DNA of 64,000 nt, taken from the NCBI GenBank assembly GCA_964635055.1, contig CAZWMT010000011.1, forward strand, positions 1 through 64,000, given 5' to 3'. This DNA comes from JAEUJM01 sp964635055 (lineage in GTDB: Bacteria > Actinomycetota > Acidimicrobiia > Acidimicrobiales > DATDAH01). The notes below the pieces were generated by a model. It did not search any database and was not told where the DNA came from. It was given only the letters and a program-made list of their open reading frames with translations. The position numbers were made by a program, and so were the translations under genes. Below, piece after piece: positions 55,117 to 63,833 of the stretch. The number at the start of each line of letters is the position of its first letter. Position 1 is the first letter of the stretch.

Positions 55117-55178
55117 GTCGGCGCACCGGGGTCGCTGCGGTACAGTGACCCCTCGCTCGGAGCGATCCGAGCGGCCAC

Positions 55179-55265
55179 GTCGGAGTGGCGGAATTGGTAG
55201 ACGCGCCAGCTTGAGGGGCTGGTGCCCGCAAGGGCATGGGGGTTCAAGTCCCCCCTCCGACACCA
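55179..55265 (+). tRNA. tRNA-Leu (anticodon GAG), CCA encoded
   Basis: The 87-nt class II tRNA has acceptor stem GTCGGAG/CTCCGAC, anticodon stem CCAGC/GCTGG with loop TTGAGGG (anticodon GAG), a long variable arm (TGCCCGCAAGGGCA), a T arm GGGGG-TTCAAGT-CCCCC, and an encoded CCA end. It reads CUC and CUU. TACAGT at 55141-55146 is a possible -10 element, and GCTCGG...CCGAGC (55154-55171) forms a hairpin in the leader. tRNA-Leu genes are common integration sites, and an accessory segment follows. Confidence 0.95.
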
Positions 55266-55445
55266 CTTGACCGGGGCAAGCGCCCTGGTCAGCGCAGTTC
55301 TCGGCGGCGGTCGAGCGGCTCGAACACGGCGACGGCGGCCCGGTGGATCGCCGACACAGCGGAGTGGCCCAGCCGGGACTACGGCTCAGCGCGATTCGGA
55401 CTGGCCGCTCGACAGGGTGTCGACCCTCGAGCGGGAGGGTTGGCC

Positions 55446-55763
55446 GTGCCGGACGAAGACTACGAACGTTGTCACTTCAGCGTGTCGTGCGAGACGCACG
55501 ATCTGGCCGTCCGCCACTGCATACGGAGCCCCTCGCAGTTCGCCGAGGGTTCGAAGATCCCGAAGAGCATTCCCTGGGGAGGCACCAAGGAAGCAGCGTG
55601 GCGGAAGAACGATCACGTCGTGAGCTTCCGCTCCACCCCGCCGGACTACCGCCAGACCTTCCTCGACGAGGCAGCGCGACTGCTGCCAGCCGAGTCGTGG
55701 ACCAGGTCGGATCGAGCGACAACGACCCGGCGACCCGCCGCCGATAGCTGGGACGGCTGTTAG
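55446..55763 (+). CDS. Small hypothetical protein after tRNA-Leu
   Basis: The 105-residue product starts at GTG 55446, with GGGAGGG 6 nt upstream. The middle (CHFSVSCETHDLAVRHCIRS, PSQFAEGSKIPKSIPWGGTK and FRSTPPDYRQTFLDEAARLL) has the composition of a real protein, with strong G/C bias at third codon positions. I recognise no domain. The Arg/Thr-rich tail may be poorly conserved. It is the first gene after the tRNA and may belong to an inserted segment. Confidence 0.5.
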   Translation: MPDEDYERCHFSVSCETHDLAVRHCIRSPSQFAEGSKIPKSIPWGGTKEAAWRKNDHVVSFRSTPPDYRQTFLDEAARLLPAESWTRSDRATTTRRPAADSWDGC

Positions 55764-55825
55764 TCAACAGGGCAAACCTGCAAAATGTGCGATTGTGCCT
55801 CGTTGGTTGACAGGAACTCGGGTGG

Positions 55826-56641
55826 GTGGGACCGTGGTGCGTGGTCACCCGCTCAGGGATCAAGCCGGCCCGGCTTCCCGATGACCTCCTCGCCGAGGGA
55901 GTCTCGACCTTCGACGCCGCCGAGGCGGCTCGTCGCACCGGACTGGTCCCGGCCCGCGTTCACGGTGCGTTGAAGCGACTCGCCGACGCCGGTCAGATCT
56001 TCAGCCCCGCCCGCGGCTTCTACGTGATCATCCCGCCCGAGTACCGCTCCTGGGGTGCGGTGCCGGCGTCGTGGTTCATCCATCCGATGATGGCCCACCT
56101 CGGTCGCAGCTACTACGTCGCGCTCCTCTCGGCGGCGGAGATGCTCGGGGCGGCGCACCAGCGCCCGCAGGTGTTCCAGGTCGTCGTCGACAAGTACCTC
56201 CCGGACCGAGCCTTCGGCCGTGTGCGGATGCAGTTCGTCGTGAACAAGCACGCCGCCGAGTTGGCGACGACGCCCCTCAACTCACCGACCGACACGTTGC
56301 GCGTCTCAACGCCCGAGGTCACGTCGCTCGACCTGGCGAACCGACCCAACGTGAGCGGAGGTCTGAACAACGTGGCCACGGTGATCATCGAGCTCTTCGA
56401 AGACCGCGAGGTCGGCGAGCAGGGCCTCATCGACGCAGCGCTCTTCTATCCGAGCGCGTCGGTGCGGCGAGCGGGGTACCTCCTCGAGACGTTCGCGGAC
56501 GCCCGACTCGACGAACTGCACGCGTTCGCGGACCCCGCTGTGCACGAGCCGGCCTCGCTCCAGGCCGGCGGCGTTCGCCGCGGTCGGGCCGACCCGCGAT
56601 GGAACCTGCGGGTGAACACCGAGATCGAGCCCGACCTGTGA
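55826..56641 (+). CDS. AbiEi-type antitoxin
   Basis: About 271 residues from GTG 55826 (GTG 55841 is an alternative; AGGAA lies 9 nt upstream). The N-terminal winged helix (FDAAEAARRTGLVPARVHGA and LKRLADAGQIFSPARGFYVI) and the middle domain (SYYVALLSAAEMLGAAHQRP, then QFVVNKH) match AbiEi antitoxins of type IV systems. These repress their own operon and counteract the toxin. The toxin gene overlaps by 4 nt. Upstream, GTCAAC (55763-55768) and GTTGAC (55806-55811) form an inverted pair in a less GC-rich stretch and could be part of an operator. Confidence 0.82.
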   Translation: MGPWCVVTRSGIKPARLPDDLLAEGVSTFDAAEAARRTGLVPARVHGALKRLADAGQIFSPARGFYVIIPPEYRSWGAVPASWFIHPMMAHLGRSYYVALLSAAEMLGAAHQRPQVFQVVVDKYLPDRAFGRVRMQFVVNKHAAELATTPLNSPTDTLRVSTPEVTSLDLANRPNVSGGLNNVATVIIELFEDREVGEQGLIDAALFYPSASVRRAGYLLETFADARLDELHAFADPAVHEPASLQAGGVRRGRADPRWNLRVNTEIEPDL

Positions 56642-57414
56642 TCCCGGCGCGGCACGTCCGAGCGTGGAGTCGCGTCGCTCCGTGGCTCACCGAGGAACAG
56701 ATCGAGCAGGATCTCGTCCTCTCGCGCCTCATCGTCGAGACCGCCAACCACCCGGTTCTCGGGGAGGAACTCGTCTTTCGTGGCGGCACCTGCCTGCACA
56801 AGATCGTGTTGCCCGGACCGCTCCGCTACAGCGAGGACCTCGACTACGTCCGCGCCACCCACGGCCCCATCGGTCCGTTGCTCGACGCCATCCGCGAGAT
56901 CGCAGACCGGCTCGGCATGAACGTCAACACCGACGTCGGCTCGTACCCCAAGGCACGACTGCGCGCGCCGTTCGAGTCCGGCGCCGGGCTGATGCGGGTC
57001 AAGATCGAGATCAACACCTACGAGACGTCACCGGCGCGACCGCATCGCCGAGCGACCTACGGCGTCGAGTCTGGGTGGTGGTCCGGCACCGCCGACGTGT
57101 TGACGTTCCAGCCCGAGGAGCTGGTCGCCACGAAGCTGCGGGCGTTGTTCCAGCGCAAGAAGGGCCGCGACCTCTTCGACCTCTGGCTGGCGCTCACCGT
57201 GCTCGGGCTCGACCCCGCCGAGATCGTCGCTTGCTTCGATCCGTACCGACCCGAGGGCTACACCGCGGCGCGAGCTCGGCAAGGGCTCGAGGAACACGTC
57301 GGCGATCCCGGATTCCGCGCTGACCTCGTCCCGCTGCTCGGTGAAGTCCCAAAGGGCTACGACCTCGACATCGCGGCAAGTCTGATCGCAGGGTCGCTCA
57401 TCGATCGCCTCTGA
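56638..57414 (+). CDS. AbiEii-type nucleotidyltransferase toxin
   Basis: The 258-residue product starts at GTG 56638, overlapping the antitoxin stop (GTGA). Nucleotidyltransferase motifs are FRGGTCLHKIVLPGPLRYSE and DLDYV, the metal site SEDLDY, and the later PEELVATKLRALFQRKKGRD and LFDLWLAL. This is the pattern of AbiEii/AbiGii toxins. These toxins block growth by acting on tRNA or other nucleotide targets and can protect against phage. The lower third-position G/C in parts of this pair and the adjacent tRNA suggest horizontal acquisition. Confidence 0.88.
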   Translation: MIPARHVRAWSRVAPWLTEEQIEQDLVLSRLIVETANHPVLGEELVFRGGTCLHKIVLPGPLRYSEDLDYVRATHGPIGPLLDAIREIADRLGMNVNTDVGSYPKARLRAPFESGAGLMRVKIEINTYETSPARPHRRATYGVESGWWSGTADVLTFQPEELVATKLRALFQRKKGRDLFDLWLALTVLGLDPAEIVACFDPYRPEGYTAARARQGLEEHVGDPGFRADLVPLLGEVPKGYDLDIAASLIAGSLIDRL

Positions 57415-57479
57415 TCGAGCTCCAGACCAGATCGCGCCTGCTCGGCGTCTGCGTTCGTTCGGGCGGGAACTGTCCGTCT

Positions 57480-57684
57480 CCGTCGGCGCGTTACCGAGGA
57501 AGACGGCCCCCGTCGAGAAGGGGTCGGACCTCTCGTGGGGCGAGAGTGCGCGCGGTGACTCCACGACAACGACGTCGACCTCGGCCACCGACCCGGACAC
57601 GATCCCTTGGTCGAGCATGTCGTACCAGTCGTCGATTCCGCTGAAGTCGGCAAGCTCAGCCGGGTAGCCGGTGGCGATGAACAT
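57480..57684 (-). pseudogene. Possible gene remnant downstream of AbiE
   Basis: On the minus strand from ATG 57684, about 65 codons (FIATGYPAELADFSGIDDWY, DMLDQGIVSGSVAEVDVVVV, AVFLGN) show strong third-position G/C and protein-like composition. After about 57490 the frame becomes Arg-rich and runs antisense through the toxin gene, which is unlikely to be coding. I therefore read it as a truncated or frameshifted fragment of unknown origin. The rest of 57415-57856 holds nothing I can assign. Confidence 0.35.
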
Positions 57685-57856
57685 GCGATACGAGACCGTC
57701 GGCGTCGATCAGAGCGACACCGACGATGCACCCAGCTTCGGGACCGCCCTGAAGGTGGCGGTCCGACCGCCGCCGGCTTGAACCCGTCGATCAAAGTGCT
57801 GTGGGAGACTCGCTGCACCGCCGGCCGGCTGGTCCGGCGGGGGATCGGAGAGGTCC

Positions 57857-59206
57857 GTGTCGGTCGAGACGCTCAAGGAACGGGTTCGTCGCCAGCGCGA
57901 CGAGCTGCCCGGGATGTACGGCGACATCGACTTCGACCGGGTGCCCGAGCGGCTGGCCCTCGGCGCCGACGACGAGTCGGACTACCCGAGCCACATCAAG
58001 CTCTCCCGCGCCGACCTCATGGCCGACGCCGACCTGATCGACGTCATGGCCACCGCCACGATGCTCGGCGACGTCGTGTGCGACGCCTACGTGTCGCTGA
58101 TCCCCGAGCTGGGCATGCAGCGCCTCATCGAGATGGTCCGCACGGCCTGCTGCGACGGCATCGACGCCGTGGACGACCCGCCCGACGAGCTCGTCGCCTT
58201 CCTCGAGGCCATGGAGGCCACGCCCGAGTGGATCGACCCGGACCTCGTCGAGCAGGGCGCCCGGGTGGAGCGGGTCGGCGCCGCCCTCGCCGCGCCCTAT
58301 GCGATCCGCGGCGCCTTCCTGGCGACCTTCCTCAACGAGTACGCCGCCCTGCCCATGGCCATCACCGGCTCGCTGTCGGACAAGCGCGCCGCCCGGCGGG
58401 TCAACGAGACGGCCAGCTTCTTCGCCACCACCGTCCTCCCGGGCGGGATGCGTCGCGACGGCCCGGGCTTCGAGGCGGCCGCGATGGTGCGCCTGATGCA
58501 CTCCATGGTCCGCTACAACGCGCTGCGGCGGTCGGACCGCTGGGACCAGGAGCGCTTCGGGATCCCCATCCCGCAGGTCGACCAGATGCCTGCCGGGTTG
58601 ATCTCGTCGTTCCTCATCGCCGCCGCGGTCGTCCGGGCGGGCCGTGACGAGTTCGACGCAGATGAGCGGGCGCAGATCGAGATGGCCCGCTACCGCTGCT
58701 TCCTGCTCGGGCTGCCCGAGGAGCTCCTTCCCTCGGATCCGAAGGGGATGTTGGCGGTGTTCCTCGCCAGGGCGGCGACCCTGCGCAAGGGCTACGACGA
58801 CGCCACGTGTGGTGAGCTCGTCCGCGCCACGATGAGCGCGTACCTGCGCCCCGACCACTCGCTGGCGAACCGCCTCGGCGAGTCCTTCGAGCGCAGCTTC
58901 AGCACGGCGTTCTTCATCAAGGTGTTCCTCGACGGCGATGCGGAGAAGGCGGCGGCGATGGGCGTGTCGATGAGCACCGGCGACAAGGTGCGAGTCGGCC
59001 TGGCGGCACCGCTGATCTACGGCCGTCTGCACGCGGTGAACCTCCTCAACAGGGTCCCACCGCTGCGGCCGGTGACCGACTCCCTCGTGACCCGGACCCT
59101 ACGGCGACGCCTGAAGGCCTACGGCCACGCCGAGTTCCGCACCGACGCCCAGACCTACACCCACGCGCGAACCCGGGCCAAGGCCGCCTCCGAACCCGCC
59201 GCCTGA
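57857..59206 (+). CDS. MpaB/rubber-oxygenase-family (DUF2236) protein
   Basis: The 449-residue product starts at GTG 57857, with GGAGAGG upstream. The central region has the His-rich helical pattern of the latex-clearing-protein/MpaB group: RGAFLATFLNEYAALPMAIT, GMRRDGPGFEAAAMVRLMHS and MVRYNALRR. Latex-clearing members are haem b oxygenases that cleave polyisoprenoids. Most actinobacterial members have no known substrate. No signal peptide is seen, so it is probably cytoplasmic or membrane-associated through its helices. No close operon partners. Confidence 0.8.
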   Translation: MSVETLKERVRRQRDELPGMYGDIDFDRVPERLALGADDESDYPSHIKLSRADLMADADLIDVMATATMLGDVVCDAYVSLIPELGMQRLIEMVRTACCDGIDAVDDPPDELVAFLEAMEATPEWIDPDLVEQGARVERVGAALAAPYAIRGAFLATFLNEYAALPMAITGSLSDKRAARRVNETASFFATTVLPGGMRRDGPGFEAAAMVRLMHSMVRYNALRRSDRWDQERFGIPIPQVDQMPAGLISSFLIAAAVVRAGRDEFDADERAQIEMARYRCFLLGLPEELLPSDPKGMLAVFLARAATLRKGYDDATCGELVRATMSAYLRPDHSLANRLGESFERSFSTAFFIKVFLDGDAEKAAAMGVSMSTGDKVRVGLAAPLIYGRLHAVNLLNRVPPLRPVTDSLVTRTLRRRLKAYGHAEFRTDAQTYTHARTRAKAASEPAA

Positions 59207-59319
59207 CAGTCAGGGCGTCCCCGACGGCCGCGCCGCACACCCGGTTCAGCGTGCGGTGGCCTCGCTGCCCGTCGAGCTGCTCCCGGCGCTGTCGTCGTCG
59301 GCTCGGTCGATGCGAGCGG

Positions 59320-59538
59320 TCAGACGTTGATGTCCTCGTGGCCCTTGGCCGGCCGGTACCGCTTCGGGCTGGGGGCGCCGGCGGGGGAGAGGAGGCCCTT
59401 CACCACCAGCATGTCCAAGGTGGCGGCCACGGCCTCGTACTGGTCACTGCGCAGCCGCTCCGACACGTCGGCGAGCGACACCGCGTCACTCGTGACGCAC
59501 AGCTCTTTGACGGCCTCGTACACGTCCAACTCGTCCAC
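59320..59538 (-). CDS. Small predicted protein, winged-helix-like
   Basis: The 72-residue product starts at GTG 59538: VDELDVYEAVKELCVTSDAV, SLADVSERLRSDQYEAVAAT and LDMLVVKGLLSPAG. Two helices followed by a turn and a basic end resemble a short winged-helix domain. TAGGCT lies 6 nt before the start codon, indicating a leaderless transcript. It is not in an operon with its neighbours. No function is assigned. Confidence 0.6.
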   Translation of the reverse strand: MDELDVYEAVKELCVTSDAVSLADVSERLRSDQYEAVAATLDMLVVKGLLSPAGAPSPKRYRPAKGHEDINV

Positions 59539-59544
59539 GGCGCC

Positions 59545-59550
59545 AGCCTA
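59545..59550 (-). promoter_or_regulatory. -10-like TAGGCT before the 72-residue gene
   Basis: On the minus strand TAGGCT-GGCGCC-GTG places the hexamer 6 nt from the start codon, matching the rapZ layout almost base for base. Confidence 0.45.
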
Positions 59551-59768
59551 GGAGGCAGGTGGTCGATGCCCGCCTCGTCAACGACGAGTGATCCCGGATG
59601 TTGTGGGAGAACGAGCCCGACGCCACGACCTGATCGGAGTGCGGTCGACCACTTGACGCCACCGGGCGCGCGCCAGCAGGGTCGTGGCGGCCGCCACCGC
59701 GACGCGATCACTTTCCACGCCCGCGTCCGTCTCCCTCTCCAGTCGCCCATCGCCAAGGAGCCCCACCG

Positions 59769-60422
59769 ATGCCCACCAACGACCAGAAGCTCGTCGTCCG
59801 CTGCCTCATGATGTCGATCGACGGGTTCGCCGCCGGCCGCAACCAGCGCCTCGAGCAGCCCTTCGGGGACAACGTCGACGGCTTCACCGACTGGATGTTC
59901 GCCACGCGGGCCGGGAACGAGATGCTGGGCCTCGACGGTGGCGAGGAGAACGACGACGACCCCTTCGTCCGCCACAGCTTCGATCACATCGGGGCGGTCA
60001 TCCTGGGCCGCAACATGTTCACCACCTCCCGGGGACCCTGGACCGACGACGGGTGGGTCGGCTGGTGGGGTCCCAACCCGCCGTACCACGCGCCGTCGTT
60101 CGTGCTCACCCACCACGAGCGGGAGGACCTCCCCATGGAGGGCGGCACCACCTTCCACTTCGCCACCGGTGGCATCGAGGACACGCTCGAGCGGGCCTTC
60201 GCCGCCGCCGACGGCAAGGACGTGCGCCTCATGGGCGGCGCCGACGTGGTGCGCCAGCACCTGAGCGCCGGTCTCGTCGACGCGCTGCACGTGGTGCTGG
60301 TGCCGATGCTCATCGGCGCCGGCGAGCGCATCTTCCCCGAGTCGTCACCGCCGCCGGGCTACACCTGCGTCGAGCACACCGCCTCGCAGGCCGTGGTGCA
60401 CCTCCGCTTCGAGCGCACCTGA
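59769..60422 (+). CDS. DHFR/RibD-C-family reductase
   Basis: The 217-residue product starts at ATG 59769 with AAGGAG 7-8 nt upstream. RibD-C fold features are VVRCLMMSIDGFAAGRNQRL, AVILGRNMFTTSRGPW, DVRLMGGADVVRQHLSAGLV and DALHVVLVPMLIGAGERIF. The family includes bifunctional riboflavin reductases and many uncharacterised dihydrofolate-reductase-like proteins using NADPH. The substrate is unknown. It stands alone. Confidence 0.83.
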   Translation: MPTNDQKLVVRCLMMSIDGFAAGRNQRLEQPFGDNVDGFTDWMFATRAGNEMLGLDGGEENDDDPFVRHSFDHIGAVILGRNMFTTSRGPWTDDGWVGWWGPNPPYHAPSFVLTHHEREDLPMEGGTTFHFATGGIEDTLERAFAAADGKDVRLMGGADVVRQHLSAGLVDALHVVLVPMLIGAGERIFPESSPPPGYTCVEHTASQAVVHLRFERT

Positions 60423-60460
60423 CCGGCGCCGCCTCTCGGTTCGTCGAGCCTGGCCCGGGG

Positions 60461-61447
60461 TCATCCGCCGCTGACGGTGACGACGACCTTGCCCTTCGGG
60501 TGGCCGTCCTCGAGGTGACGCATGGCGTCGGGTACCTCCGCGAACGGGTAGATGCGCTCGACCACGGGGGCGATGTCGCCGGCGTCGACCATGGCGGCGA
60601 GGGTCTCGAGGTCGGGAGCGTTCGGCTTGCCGGAGACCGAGATCAGCCGCTGATGCACGAAGGGGGACAGCAGCGCCCCGCGGATGCCGACCGATCCCGG
60701 TCCCAGGAAGCCGCCGTGCTGGGAGCCACCCACCGCGGCCAGGGTCCCCCGAGGGGCGATGGTGCGCCGGAGCGCCTTCAGCGAGTGGTGGCCGCCGCAG
60801 TTGACGAGGAGGTCGTAGGTCCGCCCCACGTCGATGGCCTGCTGCTGGGTGTAGTCGATCACCTCATCGGCACCGAGCGATCGCACGAGGTCCACGGCAG
60901 CGGTGCTGCACACCGCGGTGATCTTGCCGCCGAGCGAACGTGCGATCTGCACGGCGAAGGTGCCGACACCACCCGACGCGCCGTTGACGAGCACCGTCTG
61001 GCCCGGTTGCAGCCGGCCGTCGTGTTGCACCGCGTTGAGGGCGGTCACGCCGGCCATCGGCATCGCCGCGGCCTCTTCGAAGCCGAGCGTGCGGGGCATC
61101 GGACCCAGGTGGTTCTCGGGGACGGCGATGAGCTCTGCACAGCCGCCCTCTCGCATCGTCTCGGCCATCACCCGGTCACCGACCGCGAATCGGGTCACCT
61201 TCTCGCCGACGGCCTCGACGACGCCCGCGACGTCGGAGCCGATGATCTTCGGCTTCCGGGGCGCGCGCAGGCCGAACGCGAGACGGGCCAGCGCCGGATC
61301 GGCCCGCATGATGTGCCAGTCCGCGGCGTTCAGGCCGCTCGCTCGCACGCGGACCACCACCTCGTCGCCTGCCGGGCTCGGCGCCCGCACCTCCTCGAGC
61401 CGGAGCACCTCCGGTCCGCCGTAGCGGTGGTACACCCACGCCTTCAT
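60461..61447 (-). CDS. MDR-family NAD(P)-dependent oxidoreductase
   Basis: The 328-residue product starts at ATG 61447. The quinone-oxidoreductase/enoyl-reductase branch of the medium-chain dehydrogenases is indicated by VRASGLNAADWHIMRADPAL, IIGSDVAGVVEAVGEKVTRF and cofactor site VLVNGASGGVGTFAVQIA. The structural and catalytic zinc cysteines of alcohol dehydrogenases are not evident, which also favours the zinc-free branch. It follows the monooxygenase gene on the same strand after 37 nt, so the two may be cotranscribed. Confidence 0.88.
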   Translation of the reverse strand: MKAWVYHRYGGPEVLRLEEVRAPSPAGDEVVVRVRASGLNAADWHIMRADPALARLAFGLRAPRKPKIIGSDVAGVVEAVGEKVTRFAVGDRVMAETMREGGCAELIAVPENHLGPMPRTLGFEEAAAMPMAGVTALNAVQHDGRLQPGQTVLVNGASGGVGTFAVQIARSLGGKITAVCSTAAVDLVRSLGADEVIDYTQQQAIDVGRTYDLLVNCGGHHSLKALRRTIAPRGTLAAVGGSQHGGFLGPGSVGIRGALLSPFVHQRLISVSGKPNAPDLETLAAMVDAGDIAPVVERIYPFAEVPDAMRHLEDGHPKGKVVVTVSGG

Positions 61448-61484
61448 CGAAGGTGCCCCCGTGGCCCGATCCGCACCGCGGCGC

Positions 61485-63275
61485 TCACGGGTCGACGGTC
61501 GCGACACGGGCGCCGGGGAAGTCGCCGGCGTCTCGCCACTGCTCGAGGAAGCCGGCGTAGTCGAGGATGCTGCCGGTGTACACGAGGTTGCGGGCGGTCT
61601 TCTCGTCGCGGCTGAGCTCGCTGTTGTAGTAGCCGGGGGTGCAGTTGGCCGAGTAGCCGGCGATGAGGCGGGACTGCTCCTGCAGCACGGCCAACCACTC
61701 CTCTTCGGCGTCGGGCGACGCTTCGATCGTGGCGACCCCCTGGTGCTCGCAGGCGGCGATGGTCCAGGCCACGTGCTTGGCCGACTCGGCGAGGAAGTGC
61801 AGGAAGTTCGTGCCGAACCCGGCCTGCACCAGGCCGATCATCAACAGGTTCGGGAACCCACCGGTCAGCACCCCGTGCAGGGTGTGGGGGCCGTCGACCC
61901 ACCGCTCGCTCAACGCCACGCCGCCGCGTCCCCGAGGGTCGAAGCCCAGGCGGTGCTCGAGGGTGGTGGTCACCTCGAACCCTGAGGCGAACACCAGCAC
62001 GTCGACGGGGTGCTCGACGCCGTTGGCCACCACGCCGTCGGCCGTGATGGCCTCCACGCCGTGCCCGTCGGTGTCGATCAGGTGCACGTTCGGGCGGTTG
62101 AACGCCGGCAGGTACTCGTCGTGGAAGCACATCCGCTTGCAGTGCTTGCCGTACCAGGGCTTCAGCTTGGCGGCGGTCTCGGGGTCGTCCACGATGGCGT
62201 CGACCCGCTGACGGAACGCCTCCATGGTCTCGAAGTCCGACCGTTCGAGTGCAGCGGCCTCGTCGTCGGACGCGGCCGCGGTGCGGGTGTCGTCCCACAT
62301 CGCCGAGGTCCAGCCGTCGCCGACGAGGTTCCGGTCGGGCTTGGCGCCGGTGACGGCCTGGGTGAAGTTGCGGATGCGCTCGGCCTGCCAGCCGGGCGGC
62401 AGGCTCTTGAACCATTCGACGTCGGTGGGGCCGTTGTTGCGCTCGCCGACCGCCGACGGCGTGCGCTGGAACACGTAGACCTCGCTCGCGGCACGGGCGA
62501 GTTGGGGCACCACCTGCACCGCGGTGGCACCGGTGCCGATGATGCCGACCCGCTTGTCGTGCAGGCCGTCCATCGGCGCCGTGGGGCCGCCGCCGGTGAC
62601 GCGGTAGTCCCACCGGCTGGTGTGGAAGGCGCGTCCGGCGAAGTCCTCGATGCCCGGGATGCCGGGAAGCTTGGCCTTGGCGAGGATGCCGCCGGCGGTG
62701 ACCAGGAAGCGGGACCGAAGGGTGTCGCCCCGCGACGTCGCCACGGTCCACCGTTGCGAGGGCTCGTCCCACGCGGCATCGACGACCTCGGTCTGGAAGA
62801 GCGCGTGCGGGTAGAGGTCGAAGTGGCGGCCCATCAACTGGCAGTAGGCGAAGATCTCGGGCGCGCTCGCGTACTTCTCGGTGGGCATGTAGCCGGTCTC
62901 TTCGAGCAGCGGGAGGTACGTGTACGACTCGACGTCGCACATGCAGCCCGGGTAGCGGTTCCAGTACCACGTGCCCCCGAAGTCGCCGGCCTTGTCGACG
63001 AGCCGCACCTTCTCGACGCCGTTGGCCTTCAGGTTGATGGCGGTGAGCATCCCTGCGAACCCGCCACCCACGATGACGACGTCGGTGTCCTCGTCGACCG
63101 CCGCGCGGGTGAATTCCGGGTCGGCGAACGGGTCCCGGTCGAAGTCGGCGTAGTCGCCGTCGATCTCGCGGTACTGGGCGATGCCGTCGGCGCGGATGCG
63201 CTTCGCCCGCTCGATCCGGTACCGCTCACGCACCTCCTCCAGCGTGGGCGGTCGACCGGGTTCTGACTGCGTCAT
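61485..63275 (-). CDS. Baeyer-Villiger-type flavin monooxygenase
   Basis: The 596-residue product starts at ATG 63275. An FAD site VVIVGGGFAGMLTAINLKAN (GGGFAG at 70-75) is followed by GDFGGTWYWNRYPGCMCDVE, the class B monooxygenase fingerprint FAGRAFHTSRWD (212-223) and the NADPH site GIIGTGATAVQ (247-252). Such enzymes insert oxygen next to a ketone using NADPH. The ~60-residue N-terminal extension is typical of cyclopentadecanone- or phenylacetone-type enzymes. With the MDR oxidoreductase gene it may form a small ketone or steroid catabolic unit, which is inference. Confidence 0.9.
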   Translation of the reverse strand: MTQSEPGRPPTLEEVRERYRIERAKRIRADGIAQYREIDGDYADFDRDPFADPEFTRAAVDEDTDVVIVGGGFAGMLTAINLKANGVEKVRLVDKAGDFGGTWYWNRYPGCMCDVESYTYLPLLEETGYMPTEKYASAPEIFAYCQLMGRHFDLYPHALFQTEVVDAAWDEPSQRWTVATSRGDTLRSRFLVTAGGILAKAKLPGIPGIEDFAGRAFHTSRWDYRVTGGGPTAPMDGLHDKRVGIIGTGATAVQVVPQLARAASEVYVFQRTPSAVGERNNGPTDVEWFKSLPPGWQAERIRNFTQAVTGAKPDRNLVGDGWTSAMWDDTRTAAASDDEAAALERSDFETMEAFRQRVDAIVDDPETAAKLKPWYGKHCKRMCFHDEYLPAFNRPNVHLIDTDGHGVEAITADGVVANGVEHPVDVLVFASGFEVTTTLEHRLGFDPRGRGGVALSERWVDGPHTLHGVLTGGFPNLLMIGLVQAGFGTNFLHFLAESAKHVAWTIAACEHQGVATIEASPDAEEEWLAVLQEQSRLIAGYSANCTPGYYNSELSRDEKTARNLVYTGSILDYAGFLEQWRDAGDFPGARVATVDP

Positions 63276-63416
63276 GTATCTGCTCTCTCGCGTCCTGGCA
63301 ACCGGGGCGTGCGGAGCCACAACCTACAAAGGTCGGGTCCAGCGCCTGACCATCGCGCCGCCGGGGCCGCCCTCACTAGGGCCGAAGGTCCGCGAATTCG
63401 GCCAGACTGCGACCCA

Positions 63417-63791
63417 ATGAGCTACGACCAGTTCATCTCCGACGTCGTCCGGGTGGTCGAGGCCCTCGGCGCGTCGATCATGGTCGTGGGCGGGCTCGTC
63501 GCCCTGGTCGTCTACGTGGTGTCCGTGACCCACGAGGCGACCCGTCACACCGCCTACCAGCAACTTCGCGAGAGCCTGGCGCGGGTGATCCTGCTCGGCC
63601 TCGAGGTGTTGATCATCGGCGACATCGTGCGGACGATCATCGTCGACCCCACGATCGAGAGCGTCACCGTGCTGGGCATGATCGTGGTGATCCGGATCGT
63701 GCTCAGCTTCTCGCTCGAGGTCGAGGTGGAGGGCAGCTGGCCCTGGAGCCGCTGGCGCCACGGTCGTCCCGAGGACCCCCTGGAGGAGTAG
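63417..63791 (+). CDS. DUF1622-family membrane protein
   Basis: The 124-residue product starts at ATG 63417. Three hydrophobic helices (about 16-36, 55-75 and 82-102) with LRESLARVILLGLEVLIIGD and IVRTIIVDP match DUF1622 proteins, whose function is unknown. The charged tail ends RHGRPEDPLEE. It is divergent from the monooxygenase gene. No partners are visible. Confidence 0.82.
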   Translation: MSYDQFISDVVRVVEALGASIMVVGGLVALVVYVVSVTHEATRHTAYQQLRESLARVILLGLEVLIIGDIVRTIIVDPTIESVTVLGMIVVIRIVLSFSLEVEVEGSWPWSRWRHGRPEDPLEE

Positions 63792-63833
63792 CGCCGCCAG
63801 GGCGACACTGCTCGACCGGCCGGATGTTCCGTC

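Noticed and set aside
55807..55812. TTGACA as the -35 element of the AbiEi promoter.
   Set aside because: No -10-like sequence stands 16-18 nt downstream, and the element is only 14 nt from the proposed GTG. It may instead be part of an operator.
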